Positions 53,520-61,957 of a DNA stretch of 64,000 nt are shown one piece after another; within the stretch, counting starts at the first letter, position 1; each line of letters begins with the position of its first letter. The notes under the pieces were generated by a model. It ran no database searches. It worked only from the letters and a program-made list of their open reading frames with translations, and was not told the DNA's origin. A program made the translations under genes and the position numbers. Source of the DNA: Marivirga aurantiaca (GTDB lineage Bacteria; Bacteroidota; Bacteroidia; Cytophagales; Cyclobacteriaceae); contig NZ_JAEQBW010000006.1 of assembly GCF_016679925.1 (NCBI RefSeq), positions 186,001 through 250,000 of the forward strand. The letters are read 5' to 3'.

Positions 53520-54425
53520 ATGTCCATTCGTGTTCATTCACTAGTTAAAAAATTTGATCAACAACTGGCAGTCAATAATATTTCCTTTGAAATAGATAAA
53601 GGCAATATTGTGGGTTTTCTGGGGCCGAATGGCGCTGGTAAATCCACTACCATGAAGATTATCACAGGTACATTACCAGCTACAAGCGGTAAAGTGGAGG
53701 TAGATGGTATTGACATAGCCGATGATTTGCAATCAGTGAAAGAGCTGATTGGATACCTGCCTGAACATAACCCGCTTTACCTGGATATGTATGTGCATGA
53801 ATTTCTCAGGTTCTGCGGAGGCATATATAAGCTTTCAGGAAAAAAATTAAATAACAGAGTGGCTGAGCTGGTGCATTTGTGTGGCTTGGAGAAAGAACAG
53901 AATAAATTGATTGGCTCCTTGTCCAAAGGCTACAGGCAAAGAGTGGGGCTGGCCCAGGCATTGGTGCATGATCCTTCAGTTTTGATTTTAGATGAGCCAA
54001 CTACAGGCCTTGATCCTAACCAAATTATAGAAATCCGTCACCTGATTCAATCCATCAGCAAGGATAAAACTGTATTACTCAGTACACATATTATGCAGGA
54101 AGTGCAGGCTCTTTGCCATAGGGCAATTATCATCAAAGAGGGTAAATTGGTGGCCGATCAGCCGGTGAGTGAACTCACCCACGAACAGGAAAAATTCACT
54201 ATCAGGATAGAACTGGCTTCAGCTGCGGATCTAATTTATTGGACCACCCACGATTTAGTAAATGATTTGAAAAAAATAACAGAAGCGCAATATTTGTTGG
54301 AAGCAAAAGCAGACATTAGAAAGGAAATATTTCAATGGGCAACCCAAAACAATGTTGATTTGATAGGAATAGCCCTTGAGAAAGGAAATATGGAAGAAGT
54401 GTTCCAAAAACTGACTAAAGATTAA
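53520..54425 (+). CDS. gldA: Gliding-associated ABC transporter ATP-binding protein GldA
   Basis: 301 residues. Walker A GPNGAGKST (35-43), signature LSKGYRQRVGLAQ (134-146), Walker B VLILDEP (154-160), and H-loop STHIMQEV are all intact. GldA energises the GldF/GldG ABC complex needed for gliding or T9SS-linked motility in some Bacteroidota. It is 4 bp before gldF on the same strand; in Flavobacterium gldA lies apart from gldFG, whereas here they are contiguous. Generic ABC-2-type transport cannot be excluded. Confidence 0.85.
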   Translation: MSIRVHSLVKKFDQQLAVNNISFEIDKGNIVGFLGPNGAGKSTTMKIITGTLPATSGKVEVDGIDIADDLQSVKELIGYLPEHNPLYLDMYVHEFLRFCGGIYKLSGKKLNNRVAELVHLCGLEKEQNKLIGSLSKGYRQRVGLAQALVHDPSVLILDEPTTGLDPNQIIEIRHLIQSISKDKTVLLSTHIMQEVQALCHRAIIIKEGKLVADQPVSELTHEQEKFTIRIELASAADLIYWTTHDLVNDLKKITEAQYLLEAKADIRKEIFQWATQNNVDLIGIALEKGNMEEVFQKLTKD

Positions 54426-54429
54426 GCCA

Positions 54430-55164
54430 ATGTGGAGCATTTTTAAAAAAGAAATCAACACTTTCCTGAATTCCCTCATCGCCTATATGGTGATGGCTGT
54501 ATTCTTAATAAGCATGGGCTTATTGGTTTGGGTTTTCCCGGATACTTCCATATTTGAATATGGCTATGCCGATTTAGGTATATTTTTCAATCTGGCACCC
54601 TACGTTTTTATGTTCCTGATTCCTGCCATTACCATGCGTGCTTTGGCTGAAGAATCTAAAACAGGAACTTTAGAGCTTCTGTTAACCAAGCCCATTAATG
54701 AGTCAGGTTTATTAATAGGGAAATATTTGGCAGGAGTTGCCCTGGTGGTGGTTACGCTAATTCCTACTTTGGTGTATTATTTTTCTTTGTCATACATCAG
54801 CAATCCGGCCGGAAATGTAGATACAGCCGGTATAATGGGCGCTTATCTGGGACTGATATTGTTAGCGTCAGCTTATACTTCCATCGGTATTTTCGCCTCT
54901 GCATTATCTGATAACCAAATAGTTGCTTTTATCATTGCTGTATTTATCAGTTTTATATTCTTTATGGGATTTTCATCTCTTTCTGATCTGGAAGCTATGT
55001 CTGGTTTAGACATTCAACTAGAAAAACTGGGTATGTTAGCACACTATGATGCTTTGGGCAAAGGGGTGATTGATTTGCGGGATGTCATATATTTTGTATC
55101 CATGACCATTGCGTTTTTGGGAGCTACTTTCTGGATTTTAAAAATGAAAAAATGGAATTCTTAA
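54430..55164 (+). CDS. gldF: Gliding-associated ABC transporter permease GldF
   Basis: 244 residues with six membrane helices (about 15-40, 50-70, 95-120, 135-160, 165-185, 215-235). It is an ABC-2-type permease; the ALAEESKTGTLELLLTKPI motif near residue 70 is the coupling-helix region. It is the membrane subunit of the GldA-GldF-GldG complex. It overlaps gldG by 13 bp, so translation is coupled. Confidence 0.82.
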   Translation: MWSIFKKEINTFLNSLIAYMVMAVFLISMGLLVWVFPDTSIFEYGYADLGIFFNLAPYVFMFLIPAITMRALAEESKTGTLELLLTKPINESGLLIGKYLAGVALVVVTLIPTLVYYFSLSYISNPAGNVDTAGIMGAYLGLILLASAYTSIGIFASALSDNQIVAFIIAVFISFIFFMGFSSLSDLEAMSGLDIQLEKLGMLAHYDALGKGVIDLRDVIYFVSMTIAFLGATFWILKMKKWNS

Positions 55165-56843
55165 ACCGAAAGACGACCGAATACACCTTGAAATTCCTGA
55201 TTGCATTAGTGCTGCTTTTGCTGGTAAATTTTTTAGTACGCTATACTTTAATTCGCTGGGATCTTACGGAAGAGAATCGTTATACCATGAGCGAAGCCAC
55301 TCAATCGCTATTGCAAAATCTGGAAGAACCATTATATGTGGAGGTTTATTTGGCTGGCGATATTAATCCGGAATTTTCCAGATTGCAAACTGCCATTAAG
55401 CAGACGTTGGGCCAGTTTAAGGAATATGCCCACGGCAATTTGCAGTATAGTTTTGTAAATCCAGATGAAGCGGAATCTAAAAAAGCCCGAAATCAGTTTT
55501 ATAATTATTTGATTGATAAAGGGATTCCGCCAACTACTGTTTATGATGATCAGGAGGGAAGAAAATCCCAGAAAATGATTTTTCCCGGAGCAGAAATAAG
55601 CTATAAAGGTCAAAGTTTACCGGTGATTTTATTAAGTGGAAACAATGCTGCAGGGGCGAAAGAAGCCATCAATCAATCTGTCGAAAATCTCGAGTATGAA
55701 TTGGCTAATACTATTAAAACACTTTCTGATTCGGAAAGAAAGAAAATTGCCTTAATTCAAGGACATGGAGAACCGTCAGGAGCGCAGGTTTTTGGACTGA
55801 AAGAAGCATTGGAGAAGAAATTTGATATTTTTGCGCTGACTGACCTAAGTCAACTTTCGCATTTTGATGCGGCTTTGTTTGTAAAGCCAACAGAGAATTT
55901 TACCAATTCAGAGTTATATGATATTGACCAGTACATTATGCAGGGAGGGAAAACACTCTTTTTCCTTGATGGATTATCAATAGCAGTGGATAGCATCAAA
56001 GAATATGGTGCAATGGCACTGCCAATCGACAATAATCTGGACGATATCCTTTTCAAATATGGAGTGCGAGTTAATAAAGATGTGCTGCAGGATGTAAATA
56101 GTGGAAACTTCCCTATTGTGACCGGCAGAATGGGAAAAGATCCTCAAATCCAGCTTTTGCCATGGCCATATTATATTATTTTTAACAATTACGCTAACCA
56201 TCCAATTGTTAAAAATCTCAATGCAGTCTATGGTAAATTCGTTAGTTCAATTGATACCATTGCTTCGGCAGGAGTAAAAAAGACGCCTTTGATTTTTACT
56301 TCAGACTACACCAGACAAATGAATGGGCCAGTACATATTAATTTTGATGATTTGAAAAAAGAGGTGGTGCCTGAAAATTTCAACAAGAAGAATATTCCGG
56401 TTGCCTATTTATTGGAGGGTAATTTCAGCTCGGCATACAAAAACCGTTTACCACCTAAGACCAGAGCCAATCAAAAAGCGATTAACCAAAGCGAGCAGAA
56501 TTCCATCATTGTGGTATCAGACGGAGATTTGCTATTGAGTGAAATCAATAAAGAAGAGGGAACGCCTTTTCCTTTAGGTGTGGATCCTTATGCCCGCCAT
56601 CCGACCCCATTTGCCAATGAGCAACTGTTGTTGAATATGGTGAACTATATGACGGATGATCAAGGTTTGATTATTTCACGAAACAAAGAATTTAAAATCA
56701 GGCCATTGGATAAAGTAAAAATTGCCGAGAATAAATTATTGCTGCAACTATTAAATGTGGCACTGCCTATTCTTCTAATCATTCTATTTGGTGTGGTAAG
56801 GTATTTCTGGCGCAAACGAAAATATGCAAGCTTCAATGAGTAA
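55152..56843 (+). CDS. gldG: Gliding-associated ABC transporter substrate-binding protein GldG
   Basis: 563 residues. One N-terminal membrane helix (about 14-30), a large periplasmic GldG-type domain (LVRYTLIRWDLTEENRYTMSEAT at the start; IALIQGHGEPS near 200; VGAxxF-type turns later) and a C-terminal membrane helix (about 533-552). It works with GldA/GldF in motility or envelope transport. It overlaps the DUF4340 gene by 8 bp, so the four genes form one operon. Confidence 0.85.
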   Translation: MEFLNRKTTEYTLKFLIALVLLLLVNFLVRYTLIRWDLTEENRYTMSEATQSLLQNLEEPLYVEVYLAGDINPEFSRLQTAIKQTLGQFKEYAHGNLQYSFVNPDEAESKKARNQFYNYLIDKGIPPTTVYDDQEGRKSQKMIFPGAEISYKGQSLPVILLSGNNAAGAKEAINQSVENLEYELANTIKTLSDSERKKIALIQGHGEPSGAQVFGLKEALEKKFDIFALTDLSQLSHFDAALFVKPTENFTNSELYDIDQYIMQGGKTLFFLDGLSIAVDSIKEYGAMALPIDNNLDDILFKYGVRVNKDVLQDVNSGNFPIVTGRMGKDPQIQLLPWPYYIIFNNYANHPIVKNLNAVYGKFVSSIDTIASAGVKKTPLIFTSDYTRQMNGPVHINFDDLKKEVVPENFNKKNIPVAYLLEGNFSSAYKNRLPPKTRANQKAINQSEQNSIIVVSDGDLLLSEINKEEGTPFPLGVDPYARHPTPFANEQLLLNMVNYMTDDQGLIISRNKEFKIRPLDKVKIAENKLLLQLLNVALPILLIILFGVVRYFWRKRKYASFNE

Positions 56844-57771
56844 AGCACAAAAAAATAAAAATATAGGCCTTTTAGTTTTGCTGTTGGTATTAGTAGTGGG
56901 AGCCATTTGGGCATATCAGTACAATCCTTATTCACAAAAATCCACCACTTTCGATAAGCAACTATTCGCTGTTGAAGATCCTGCTGAACAGCTGACGAAA
57001 ATTAGTATGCAGTCGGATAAAATCAGCAATGTAATAGAGAAAAAAGATGGGGTGTGGCGCGTAAATGATACGTATGATTTAGACCCCTCTATGAAGGAGG
57101 TGTTAATGGCACTGCTGGAAAGGATTTCCATACAAAGGGAAGTGACAGGGCAGGAGATGGAAAGTATTAAAGACCAGGTTTTAGATACAGGAATTCATGT
57201 GCAATTATATGGTGAGAATGATTTGCTCAATGAATTTAAAGCAGGAGGGAGCCTTGCCACAGTGAGTTCCTATTTTTTGAAAGATGATCAGGTGTATTCC
57301 ATGCATTTGCCGGGTTATCAAAGTTATGTGGCCGGTATTTTTGAAGTGAAAGAAAGCGACTGGCGTGACAGAACCATTTTCCCCGGCACCTGGCAAGATA
57401 TTGTGAGCATGGAAATTCTAGAAGCAGATGGAGACTCCTTAGAATTCAAATATGATGAGGGCTTAATAAAATGGCCACACCCACAGGCCGACAGTGTAAA
57501 AGTGATGGATTTTGTGGAGCAGTTTAATTACTTCTATGTAGATCAGTACTTAACCAAAGACAATGAAGTATTCAGATACAAAGATGATTTCCAGTTGAAA
57601 GGAAAAATAAATATTGAGGCATTAAATAGCTCAAGAAGCTTGCAGATGACATTTTATACCGTTCCTAACTTCAATGCCATATTAGTTAATTTTAAAGATG
57701 ATGAATGGGGAGCCATTCCTATTGCAAGGGCTAATAAGTTTTTCCCTAAAAAGGAAAATTTGATGAAGTGA
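56836..57771 (+). CDS. DUF4340 domain protein
   Basis: 311 residues from the ATG at 56836; an ATG 12 bp earlier is possible. A short membrane anchor (about 8-27) precedes a DUF4340 region with WRVNDTYDLDPSMKEVLMALL and FYTVPNFNAILVN. DUF4340 proteins accompany GldG-type ABC operons in many phyla and are thought to be extracytoplasmic accessories. It is the last gene of the gld operon, with repeat R1 after it. Confidence 0.8.
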   Translation: MSKAQKNKNIGLLVLLLVLVVGAIWAYQYNPYSQKSTTFDKQLFAVEDPAEQLTKISMQSDKISNVIEKKDGVWRVNDTYDLDPSMKEVLMALLERISIQREVTGQEMESIKDQVLDTGIHVQLYGENDLLNEFKAGGSLATVSSYFLKDDQVYSMHLPGYQSYVAGIFEVKESDWRDRTIFPGTWQDIVSMEILEADGDSLEFKYDEGLIKWPHPQADSVKVMDFVEQFNYFYVDQYLTKDNEVFRYKDDFQLKGKINIEALNSSRSLQMTFYTVPNFNAILVNFKDDEWGAIPIARANKFFPKKENLMK

Positions 57772-57814
57772 TTTTTCTTTATCTAACCTTTCCAAAGTTT
57801 CGACTAGCTAGGGT

Positions 57815-58065
57815 GTTGAATACCTCAATATCAGAAAATCAAGTAATATCCCGATTTACGGACATAAGTTTTGCTCGGAGAGAGCGCGTGGATCGACAAA
57901 AAGGCGGGGAATGCGTTGAATTGTAGCGTGGAAGCATCTTTTTGTCTTGATTTTTTCTATCTTTTTTATCAAGAAAAAAGATTAAAAAGAAAATTGGCAA
58001 GAAAAATTTTAGATTAATGACTAACCTCAATTTAAAAGCGAAACCTCCAATTAGCGAGGTTTTTT
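57815..58065 (+). repeat. Dispersed repeat R1, copy e
   Basis: The fullest copy. It has TACCTCAATATCAGAAAATC, the core GACAAAAAGGCGGGGAATGC, TGGAAGCATCTTTTTGTCTT, a TTTTTATCAAGAAAAAAG arm, and the end hairpin AACCTC-CAATTAGC-GAGGTT (58042-58061) plus a T-run. It follows the gld operon stop by 44 bp and probably terminates that transcript. Confidence 0.8.
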
Positions 58066-58245
58066 AATATTGCAAGAATTTAAGAAAATCTAATTTAGGT
58101 TCCTAAGAATACATTATGGAAATTATTGATTGTCCTATGTAAAGAGAAATCCCTTCTCATTTGAGTTAAAAACCCAATAAATTTTTTACCTCAACTGTAT
58201 TTTTTAGCTCTACAGCGACAAAATGCTACTAACTTATATTTATTA

Positions 58246-58276
58246 TTTGCTAAATGTAGGATAAAGTATAGATTTG
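58246..58276 (+). promoter_or_regulatory. Promoter of dnaN
   Basis: TTTG (58246-58249), a 19-bp spacer, and TAGATTTG (58269-58276) match the Bacteroidota consensus TTTG-N19-TAnnTTTG. A second -7-like box, TAACTTTG, lies at 58289-58296 without a -33 partner. The start codon is 98 bp downstream. Confidence 0.75.
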
Positions 58277-58374
58277 CGAATTTATTTTTAACTTTGTTAG
58301 TACAAATTTAATCTATACCTAAAGAGAATTCTGTGGACCTTATCACAGAGCCAACAGATAAACTAAATTAAGAA

Positions 58375-59499
58375 ATGAAATTTATAGTATCCTCATCCGC
58401 ACTGCTCAAACAAATTTCAGCCATAAACGGTGTTATAACCACCAATCCTGTGGTGCCAATTTTGGAGAACTTTCTGTTTGAAATTCAAGATGGTCTTTTG
58501 ACTATCACTGCCTCTGATTTGCAGACTTCCATGATCACGGAAATCGATGTGGAATCTTCTGAGAATGGTAATATTGCAGTACCTGCCCGTATCTTAATGG
58601 ACACCCTTAAAAATTTACCGGAGCAGCCTATTACTATTTCTATCGATGTGGAAACTTATAGTATTGAAATCAGCTCAGACAATGGCCGTTATAAATTAGC
58701 CGGTGAAAATGCCACTGATTTCCCAAAAGTACAGGAAGTAGAAAACCCTGACACTGTGGATATTTCAGCTGATGTATTGTCAACAGCTATCAATCACACT
58801 ATTTATGCCACCAGTAACGATGAATTACGACCGGCAATGGGTGGGGTTTATGTGAAATTTGATGAAACCAACACCACTTTTGTAGCAACTGATGGTAATC
58901 GTCTGATCCGTTACAGAAGAGTGGATATTGCCTCAGATGCTGGTACTGGAATCATCATTCCAAGAAAAGCATTGTCTTTATTGAAAAACTGTTTACCTGC
59001 TGAGAATGTAAATGTGACTGTTGAGTTCAATATGTCCAACGCATATTTTAAATTCAACCAGATTAAAATGATTTGCCGATTGGTAGATGAGCGTTTCCCT
59101 GATTATGAAAACGTGATCCCTGCAGAAAGCAATATCAAAATGACTATTAATAGGCAGGAATTCATGTCTTCCCTGAAGAGGATCAGCATTTACGCCAATA
59201 AAACCACTCACCAGGTAAGGTTAAAAATTGCCGGTAGTGAACTACAAATATTTGCGGAAGATTTAGATTTCTCTAATGAAGCCAATGAAATTTTAGCTTG
59301 CGACCACCAGGGAGAAGATATCGAAATTGGTTTCAATGCTAAGTTTTTGGTAGAGATGTTGAACAATCTGGACAGTAAAGAAGTCAGCATTGATATGTCG
59401 GCTCCTAACAAGGCAGGTTTATTATTCCCATCTGATATGGATGAGAACGAAGATATCCTTTTATTGGTAATGCCAGTGATGTTGAACAACTATGTTTAA
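58375..59499 (+). CDS. dnaN: DNA polymerase III subunit beta (sliding clamp)
   Basis: 374 residues, standard length for the three-domain clamp. Landmarks are the N-terminal MKFIVSSSALLKQISAI, VPILENFLFEI in domain 1, ATDGNRLIRY in domain 2, and the C-terminal VMPVMLNN. It encircles DNA and tethers polymerase III. dnaN next to gldG is a familiar Bacteroidota arrangement. It is followed 11 bp later by the phhA leader promoter. Confidence 0.97.
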   Translation: MKFIVSSSALLKQISAINGVITTNPVVPILENFLFEIQDGLLTITASDLQTSMITEIDVESSENGNIAVPARILMDTLKNLPEQPITISIDVETYSIEISSDNGRYKLAGENATDFPKVQEVENPDTVDISADVLSTAINHTIYATSNDELRPAMGGVYVKFDETNTTFVATDGNRLIRYRRVDIASDAGTGIIIPRKALSLLKNCLPAENVNVTVEFNMSNAYFKFNQIKMICRLVDERFPDYENVIPAESNIKMTINRQEFMSSLKRISIYANKTTHQVRLKIAGSELQIFAEDLDFSNEANEILACDHQGEDIEIGFNAKFLVEMLNNLDSKEVSIDMSAPNKAGLLFPSDMDENEDILLLVMPVMLNNYV

Positions 59500-59510
59500 T
59501 AAGCATTAAT

Positions 59511-59540
59511 TTTGCAATTCAAAAAAAGAAACTATATTTG
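59511..59540 (+). promoter_or_regulatory. Promoter of the phhA leader
   Basis: TTTG (59511-59514), an 18-bp spacer, and TATATTTG (59533-59540) fit the Bacteroidota promoter consensus. Transcription would start about 5-7 bp later, so the leader ATG at 59547 is nearly at the transcript 5' end. Confidence 0.75.
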
Positions 59541-59546
59541 CATCCA

Positions 59547-59624
59547 ATGAAGACGACTCATAACCATTATTATTACTATCATCTATTCCTGACAGGAATC
59601 GGTAATGGTATGGTTATGCATTAA
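59547..59624 (+). CDS. Leader peptide rich in Tyr and His codons
   Basis: 25 residues. The peptide begins MKTTHNHYYYYHLFL: four consecutive Tyr codons, three His around them and a Phe nearby, then GIGNGMVMH. Such runs are typical of attenuation leader peptides that sense charged tRNA. It lies right after the promoter and ahead of a terminator (59659) and the phenylalanine hydroxylase gene, whose product is tyrosine. Pause-type pairing ATAACCAT (59561-59568) with ATGGTTAT (59610-59617) is visible in the transcript. It is presumably rapidly degraded. Confidence 0.72.
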   Translation: MKTTHNHYYYYHLFLTGIGNGMVMH

Positions 59625-59658
59625 CTATAGAAATTAAAGAAATTTAATATACCACACA

Positions 59659-59687
59659 GCCCGATTCTTATGAGTCGGGCTTTTTTT
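59659..59687 (+). terminator. Attenuator terminator of phhA
   Basis: GCCCGATTC (59659-59667) and GAGTCGGGC (59672-59680) form a 9-bp stem with a TTAT loop, then seven T. It sits between the leader peptide and phhA, so readthrough is needed to express the gene. Confidence 0.88.
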
Positions 59688-59780
59688 ATTTATAATCTGT
59701 AGGAAATCAGAAACGAAGATCAAATCCGAAAGATTATGCCTTTTTTTAAACAAAAAATTAAATAAAACACTTTAGAAAAG

Positions 59781-60521
59781 ATGAATCAGGTTTACGAAAA
59801 TTACACACCGGAAGATCAGGAAGTATGGGGAATCCTTTTTAACAGACAGTTTAAAAATATTGATCTTTCTGCCACTAAGGAATTTTCTCAGGGAGCAGCT
59901 AAAATTAAATTCACTCCGGAAGCCATCCCCAATTTTGAGGAAACAAATAAGTATCTGAAAGAATTAACCGGCTGGCAAGTTACAGCAGTTCCGGGAATAG
60001 TGGATGATGATAAATTCTTTGAGCTGCTGAGTAACAGGATTTTCCCTGCCACCACCTGGTTACGTACACGTGAGCAATTGGATTACCTGGAGGAACCGGA
60101 TATGTTCCATGATGTATTTGGTCATATTCCCTTACTGGCAAACCAGCCTTTCGTAGATTTCCTTCAAGGTCTGGCAAAAATCGGTCTGAAGTACCTGGAC
60201 AACCCCTGGGCAATTCATCTTTTAAGTAGAATTTACTGGTTTACTATTGAGTTTGGTTTAATTCGTGAGAATGGAGAACTCAAAATATACGGAGCCGGAA
60301 TTATTTCTTCTCCGGGAGAGACGAAGTTCTCATTAAGTAATGAGCCTGAACATTTGGCTTACGACATAGAGGCCATCATCGACAGCAGCTATAAAAAAGA
60401 TTCATTTCAAACGAAATACTTTATTATTGAAAATTACGAAGAATTGTATAGTTCACTGCCTTTAATTGAGCAAATTATTGAAGACAGACTGAAAGAGCAG
60501 CCTGTTAGTAAAGTAAAATGA
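59781..60521 (+). CDS. phhA: Phenylalanine 4-monooxygenase
   Basis: 246 residues, the short bacterial single-domain type without an N-terminal regulatory ACT domain. The iron ligands are in DMFHDVFGHIPLL (His-x4-His) and IYWFTIEFGLI (Glu). It turns phenylalanine into tyrosine with tetrahydropterin and O2. The leader with Tyr codons suggests control by tyrosine supply. It precedes the his genes by 126 bp, with a small hairpin repeat in between. Confidence 0.92.
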   Translation: MNQVYENYTPEDQEVWGILFNRQFKNIDLSATKEFSQGAAKIKFTPEAIPNFEETNKYLKELTGWQVTAVPGIVDDDKFFELLSNRIFPATTWLRTREQLDYLEEPDMFHDVFGHIPLLANQPFVDFLQGLAKIGLKYLDNPWAIHLLSRIYWFTIEFGLIRENGELKIYGAGIISSPGETKFSLSNEPEHLAYDIEAIIDSSYKKDSFQTKYFIIENYEELYSSLPLIEQIIEDRLKEQPVSKVK

Positions 60522-60566
60522 TAATTTTACAATACTCTGGTCTTTGCTTCACAGATCCTGCCAGCC

Positions 60567-60589
60567 CAGGTTCGTGTCTCACGAACCTG
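60567..60589. repeat. Hairpin repeat R3, perfect copy
   Basis: CAGGTTCGTG-TCT-CACGAACCTG, a 10-bp perfect stem with TCT loop. The outer stem bases differ from those of the copy at 53320-53342 (GTGG/CCAC there, CAGG/CCTG here) yet remain complementary. Confidence 0.75.
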
Positions 60590-60647
60590 TTGCATAAGTA
60601 TAGCCCTGCTCCGGTCATATCGGGGTGTTAACTAATTTATAACATAT

Positions 60648-61232
60648 ATGAAAGTAGCAATTATAAAATACAATGCAGGTAATATAAAATCAGTATTGCT
60701 TGCCTTAAAACGTTTGGGCCTTGAAGGCACTTTAACAGACAATCCGGAGGAAATTTTAGCTGCTGATAAGGTGATTTTTCCCGGTCAGGGAGAGGCGAAA
60801 TCTGCCATGCGTTATTTGAAAAGCAGAGGATTAGACCAAGTGATTAAATCCATCACGAATCCTTTCCTGGGCATTTGCTTAGGCCTGCAACTATTATGTG
60901 AGCATTCCGAGGAAGGAGATACTCCTTGCCTTGGTGTATTTAATAGCCAGGTGAAGAAGTTTCCTGATCACCTGAAAGTGCCTCATATGGGATGGAATAC
61001 CTTAAGCGAATCTGCTGACCCTATTTTTAAAGACATTCAATTTCCGGCTTATTTTTATTTCGTGCACAGCTATTATGCCACAGTTTCGGCACAAACACTA
61101 TCACAAACAGATTATATGTTACCCTTTAGTGCGGTGTTGAAAAAGGATAATTTCTACGCCATTCAGCCGCACCCTGAAAAAAGTGCGGATGTCGGAGAGC
61201 AATTTTTAAAGAACTTTTTATTCAATATTTAA
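60648..61232 (+). CDS. hisH: Imidazole glycerol phosphate synthase subunit HisH
   Basis: 194 residues. A class I glutamine amidotransferase with nucleophile Cys in FLGICLGLQLLCEH (about 80) and the His-Glu pair in IQPHPEKS. It supplies ammonia to HisF in histidine synthesis. It starts the hisH-hisA-hisF-hisIE run, with a 4-bp gap to hisA. The first his genes (hisG, D, C, B) are not here. Confidence 0.95.
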   Translation: MKVAIIKYNAGNIKSVLLALKRLGLEGTLTDNPEEILAADKVIFPGQGEAKSAMRYLKSRGLDQVIKSITNPFLGICLGLQLLCEHSEEGDTPCLGVFNSQVKKFPDHLKVPHMGWNTLSESADPIFKDIQFPAYFYFVHSYYATVSAQTLSQTDYMLPFSAVLKKDNFYAIQPHPEKSADVGEQFLKNFLFNI

Positions 61233-61236
61233 AACT

Positions 61237-61956
61237 ATGTATATAATACCTGCAATAGACATCATAGACGGAAAATGCGTTCGCTTAACAAAAGGTGACT
61301 ACAATCAGAAAACCGAGTACAACAGCAATCCATTGGCCGTTGCTAAAGAATTTGAGGCGGCCGGACTTAAACGCCTGCACCTGGTGGATTTGGATGGTGC
61401 AAAAGCCAAAAAGGTGATTAATTTACCGGTTTTACGATCAATAGCTGAGAATACTGCTTTGGAAGTTGATTTTGGCGGAGGAGTGCAAAGTACTGAGGAC
61501 CTTGCTGCAGTATTTAAAGCAGGAGCAAAGCAGATTACCGGAGGAAGTGTAGCAGTTAAAAATGAAGCGTTATTTACTGAATGGATACAGGAATTTGGAG
61601 GAGAGAAAATCATTTTAGGCGCAGATGTTAAGGGTAGGAATATAGCGATCCATGGCTGGCAGGAAAGTGCAGACTGGCACATTTTTGATTTCCTGGAGCA
61701 CTATCTCAATAAAGGAATTACACATGTAGTTTGCACTGATGTTTCCAAAGATGGGGTGCTTCAGGGAACTTCTAATGAATTGTATGCTGAAATTATAGAG
61801 AGGTTTCCTCAAATTAAGCTGATAGCAAGTGGAGGTGTCAGTAGTATGAATGATTTAGATTTATTAGATGAAATGAACATTTATGGAGCCATAGTGGGGA
61901 AAGCCATTTATGAAAAGAGGATAGAATTGAACGAATTAGAAAGATTTTTAAAATAA
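61237..61956 (+). CDS. hisA: Phosphoribosylformimino-AICAR isomerase HisA
   Basis: 239 residues, a beta/alpha barrel. Signatures: [20 protein letters not shown] at the start (Asp catalytic) and [27 protein letters not shown] in the phosphate-binding half. It isomerises ProFAR to PRFAR, the substrate of HisF/HisH. It is 1 bp before hisF. Confidence 0.96.
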   Translation: MYIIPAIDIIDGKCVRLTKGDYNQKTEYNSNPLAVAKEFEAAGLKRLHLVDLDGAKAKKVINLPVLRSIAENTALEVDFGGGVQSTEDLAAVFKAGAKQITGGSVAVKNEALFTEWIQEFGGEKIILGADVKGRNIAIHGWQESADWHIFDFLEHYLNKGITHVVCTDVSKDGVLQGTSNELYAEIIERFPQIKLIASGGVSSMNDLDLLDEMNIYGAIVGKAIYEKRIELNELERFLK

Positions 61957-61957
61957 T

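Noticed and set aside
57839-58030. 63-codon minus-strand ORF after the gld operon
   Set aside because: It is the opposite strand of repeat R1 copy e and is not preserved in the other copies.
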